A stretch of DNA of 64,000 bases from Garcia nutans. Taxonomy: Eukaryota > Streptophyta > Magnoliopsida > Malpighiales > Euphorbiaceae. The DNA is taken from assembly GCA_947685225.1 (NCBI GenBank), contig CANTUV010000022.1, positions 8,040,501 to 8,104,500 of the forward strand, in the 5' to 3' direction. The notes under the pieces were generated by a model that worked only from the letters and a program-made list of their open reading frames with translations, did no database searches and was not told where the DNA came from. Numbering within the stretch: position 1 is the first letter of the stretch; the number at the start of each line of letters is the position of its first letter. This document shows, piece after piece, positions 60,660 through 64,000 of the stretch. The position numbers were made by a program, and so were the translations under genes.

Positions 60660-61002
60660 CCGCCCTGTATCATCCCTAAGTTTTAGGCTGTATTTAAAAA
60701 TCTGAGCTCAATCCCCAGCATCGGCATTTTCACTTTGTAAAACGTAACGACGTCGTTTAAGTTCTCGCACTTTAACTTCTGTTCGCTTACAAGTTTTTTA
60801 TTTGTAGTACTTCGCAAACCGCGGAGGATTCTGAAAAACGACATCATTACCGACTGTGCTAAAAAGACATAGCTATAAGATCTTCACGCTGTCTCTCGCC
60901 ATATTACGGACGTAACACAAGTGCTCTGAGTCTTGACCTGGAAGACTTCTGGAACTCACCTCGTCGTAGCGGCAACCTTCGCGATCTGCGCTAAGCGCTG
61001 CC
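60660..61002 (+). promoter_or_regulatory. ArfGAP gene 5' region, GC-rich, with 5' UTR exon
   Basis: A sharp rise in GC content (CGTAACGACGTCGTTTAAGT at 60744, GCGATCTGCGCTAAGCGCTG near 60980) marks the promoter and first, non-coding exon. A donor at 61003 (GCC|GTGAGC) and acceptor TTGTAG at 61887-61888 would give an 886-bp leader intron. The donor is a guess from the consensus; the TSS was not determined. Confidence 0.4.
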
Positions 61003-61922
61003 GTGAGCTTTTAAATCTTAATCCTTTTTTTTTTCTGCTATCGGAGTTTTAAGAATTTAACGAGGCTAGGTTTTATAGATCTGCGATTTCATATACTATT
61101 TGTCGTTGTGTCTAACTAGAGATTACATAAATTTTGTTGGATCTGTATTTTTGAAAAATTTAATTACCTGTTTGAAATTAATCAAACGAGGGGCAAGGGT
61201 TTCTAGATCTTTGATTTCGCTAATTGGAGATTGCATAATTCTGTTGTATTTGGAAGTTTTAATTAATTTCTTTTTTATTATTGCTGATTTCAATATGGGG
61301 AAGATTAATTAATCATTGATCTGATTATGAGTATTTTTAGAATGCTTATTAGTAATGCAGGATGAGGCATGGTTCGATTATATTCACCTTTTCTTTTTTT
61401 AACTCCATTACTGGCGTAAGCGATTGGTGTTGATAACGCATGCAAATCAGTTTATAGGAACGAATTGTTTAGTATTTTTAACGCATAGAGATCAGTTTGT
61501 AGGAACGAATTATTTAGTATTTTTATTGTTTACCATTGGAGGTATTTGATGGCCTAATTATGAATATTAAAAACAAATTTGCTAGATTTACTGGAAATCA
61601 ATTGAAATGAACGGAGAAATCTACTTTTTCTGTGTTTTATGATTTTGTTTTTTGAACACTTTGGTTGATTGCCCTTTGTTTTTAAATTACTAACCTTTCT
61701 TTGAAATGTTTCATAGACTATTGCTTGTTCTTGTGTTTACATGCATATATGAATTGTTAGATTGATTGCAATCTGTCTTCTATTTAAGAAGTGTAGTTTT
61801 GAGTTTTGAGTCTTGAGTTCGAGTTTTTGGCTTATGAAAGGAATATACATCTTTGTTGTTCTTTCTCCTCTTTCAATTCACATTGTAGGATCAAATTCAG
61901 ATTGGCTGGATTAGACCTGCTA

Positions 61923-62933
61923 ATGGCAGCTTCGAGGCGACTCCGGGACCTCCAATCACAACTGGGGAACAAGATATGCGTTGATTGTTCCCAGAAGAAC
62001 CCACAATGGGCTTCTGTGTCCTACGGAATCTTTATGTGCCTAGAGTGCTCCGGTAAGCACCGTGGCCTCGGTGTCCACATTTCCTTTGTCCGATCTGTCA
62101 CCATGGACTCATGGTCTGAGATCCAGATCAAGAAAATGGAAGCTGGAGGTAATGAAAAGCTGAACGCCTTCTTAGACGAGTATGGAATATCCAAAGAGAC
62201 TGATATTGTTACTAAGTACAATACTAATGCTGCTAGTGTTTATCGCAATCGTATCCAAGCATTGGCTGAGGGACGCCCTTGGAGGGACCCTCCTGTGGTT
62301 AAAGAAACTCTCAGTAGCAAGAAAAAGCCACCGCTGGCCCAATCTTCTGCTGGCAGTGACAATAGTTTTGGTAGTAATAATGGAGGATGGGATAGTTGGG
62401 ATAACGATAATTCGCATAGATCTTCAAATGATATGAGAAGGAATCAATCCGTGGGTGATTTTAGGGGTAACAGTGGTGGTGGAATTGGGGGTGTACCAGT
62501 GAGGTCGAAATCAACCCAGGATATTTATACCAGAGTGCAATTGGAGGCTTCTGCAGCTAATAAGGAACATTTTTTTGCCAACAAAGTGGCTGAGAATGAG
62601 TCACGGCCTGAAGGCATTGCTCCATCACAAGGTGGGAAGTATGTGGGATTTGGGTCAAGTCCTGCACCTTCGCAGAGGAATAATTCACAACCAGATGTTC
62701 TCTCTGTCATGTCTCAGGTATTCTACTGGAATCTTGTGCAGAATTGTTATTGTTGTTGGGGGTTTTTATGTTGAGGGGAAAGGATCATCTGTGGTTTTGG
62801 TGATCAATTTGACAACTTGTAATGTAACATTTCTGATTTGCAGGGTTTTGGTAGGCTATCTCTTGCTGCTGCATCTGCAGCTCAGTCAGCTGCAAATGTT
62901 GTCCAAGCTGGCACAAGAGAGCTTACTTCCAAG
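61923..62933 (+). CDS. ADP-ribosylation factor GTPase-activating protein, AGD6/AGD7-like (5' part)
   Basis: ArfGAPs stimulate GTP hydrolysis by ARF GTPases and regulate COPI vesicle traffic at the Golgi. Two coding exons are visible: 61923-62717 and 62844-62933 (GT-AG, phase 0); the gene continues past the window. The start is ATG 61923 (MAASRRLRDLQSQLGNK); the upstream Met at 61806 would lie in the leader intron. The ArfGAP domain is at residues about 5-125, with zinc ligands C19, C22, C39, C42 (C-x2-C-x16-C-x2-C) and the catalytic arginine finger R47 in SGKHRGLG. After it comes a Ser/Gly/Asn-rich, low-complexity region (NSFGSNNGGWDSWDND). A conserved block follows (VPVRSKSTQDIYTRVQLEAS, NKEHFFANKV) and then the amphipathic FGRLSLAAASAAQSAANVVQ in the second exon, both as in AGD6/AGD7. 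Everything visible is intact. Confidence 0.92.
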
Positions 62934-62982
62934 GTATTTGGATTTGTTCTTTCGTCATGGTCATCTACATGAGTGTTCTAGT

Positions 62983-63849
62983 AATTGTAGTCAAAAGCGC
63001 ACCAGGCGCTTGCCTAGGCGCAAAAGCCAGGCTCAATTTACCTTGAGCACTTTTAGGATTCAAAAGCAGGCGCTGGCTTTTTGCGCCTAAGCAGAGCTTT
63101 TTTTATAAAAACTAAGAAGTGCAAAAGCGCAACTATGTATTTTTTTTCCTAAATTCACGTAGTAAATAATTTTTTTCCTCATTAATAGCCTATATTTAAG
63201 TAATTAATTATTTTAGGAAGGTAGGAAATCTGAAGTTTTTTAGGAATTTTAACTCTTTTAGGAAATCTAAAGTCTTTTAGGAATTTTAAAGTGTTTTATG
63301 AAATCTAAAAGCCTTTAGGGTTTTTTAAATTTTGATTTCATTCAAAATCAAAAAGCTTATCCAAATATTTATTCAAAAAAAAAAAAACTTACCAAAATAG
63401 AAAACTAAAAGTCAAATACAACAAACAAATTTCAAAAATCAAAATCAAAGTGATAGAAAACTAGTACGTACAATAGACAAAACTTTTAACATCATGAGTT
63501 GTTCCCAAGCAATGAACCATGAAGATAAAGACAAGTACGTACCAATAACTTATATAAAACTTGTTTTTGTTTGACTCTAACTTATATAAAACTTGTTTTT
63601 GTTTGATTTTAGCTTTGTTGCTTGTTTAATTTTTGCTTTCTTTCACTTTTTAGTATTTTTTTAATGTTAAATTAATATAGCTTTTAATATATTTTACTGT
63701 AAAGATATTATATATGCTATTTCTAGTAATCAGTATTTTACAAGAACTTTGCGCCTCACTTCAGTTGGCCATCGCTTTTTTTGCGCCTTGTGCCTAAGGC
63801 GATAAAATGAAGTATTGCCTTAGTTTCACCTAGCGCTTTTAACTACCTT
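62983..63849. mobile_element. Element with GCGCxxGCGC-rich ends in the ArfGAP intron (9-bp duplication)
   Basis: The 9-mer TGTTCTAGT is repeated exactly at 62974-62982 and 63850-63858. The left end AATTGTAGTCAAAAGCGC and the reverse complement of the right end (AAGGTAGTTAAAAGCGC) form short inverted ends. Both subterminal regions are rich in GCGC / GCCTAGGCGC words (CAGGCGCTTGCCTAGGCGC at about 63004), so each side can fold back. About 867 bp, AT-rich centre, no ORF. A direct repeat (AACTTATATAAAACTTGTTT) occurs twice near 63547-63602. Confidence 0.72.
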
Positions 63850-64000
63850 TGTTCTAGTTTCTTTATTTGGATTTAAGCAATTTATGCTCTATCTTTTAGA
63901 TGGTATATAATTGATTCACTCATGTGTTGAATTGTTTTATTGGTTATATGATGACTGAAATTGGCAAATTGCTTTTCTGTCTGATTCATCTACAGACTTA

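Noticed and set aside
61806..61922. Upstream Met extension of the ArfGAP protein (39 residues)
   Set aside because: The segment lies in the leader intron (acceptor TTGTAG at 61888) and has no family similarity; ATG 61923 gives the conserved N-terminus.
62182..62436. Alternative plus-strand and minus-strand ORFs inside the ArfGAP exon
   Set aside because: They are shadows of the ArfGAP reading frame.

Overview
The window is AT-rich nuclear DNA of a flowering plant. It has spliced genes with GT-AG introns, plant gene families (TIC32-like dehydrogenase, ORC2, KNL2, AGD6/7-type ArfGAP) and a dense load of plant transposons. Nothing bacterial, viral or organellar was recognised. By protein similarity from memory it looks like a eudicot; I cannot name the species. 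All similarities were judged by eye, without database searches.

Layout. 1-3250: LINE on the minus strand, running off the left edge (ORF1 with DUF4283 and CCHC knuckle, endonuclease remnants, start of reverse transcriptase). 3250-7480: gene-free, with small repeats, a LINE remnant and a MITE. 7488-10121: complete seven-exon TIC32-like short-chain dehydrogenase (minus). 10122-17640: MITEs, a SINE-like element, a foldback and a LINE tail. 17648-31324: transposon cluster made of a 5'-truncated LINE between ~280-bp direct repeats, a ~6.1-kb Mutator-like element (MULE) with ~200-bp terminal inverted repeats, and several short non-autonomous elements with long inverted ends. 31325-37290: very AT-rich DNA with a hAT-like element.

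The gene-bearing middle is a tail-to-tail pair. ORC2 (plus, 37293-39876) is complete in outline but has an in-frame stop and a one-base frame problem at an exon start. KNL2 (minus, 40634 to about 48390) encodes a SANTA domain and a CENPC-k motif in eight exons; a 991-bp hAT-like element with a perfect 8-bp target duplication sits in its fourth intron. Both genes have E2F-like sequences upstream, which fits S-phase/cell-division roles (replication licensing and centromere licensing).

48500-60880: decayed Ty3/gypsy gag-protease, MITEs, a further hAT-like element and a 1.3-kb long-TIR element. 60880 to the right edge: 5' part of an ArfGAP gene (AGD6/AGD7 type, plus), with a 5'-UTR intron and an 867-bp element in its last visible intron. 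No tRNA, rRNA, CRISPR or operon structure was found. No plainly new molecular system is evident. The most informative oddities are the damaged ORC2, the LINE bounded by very long direct repeats, and the family of short elements with long inverted ends and 9-bp target duplications.
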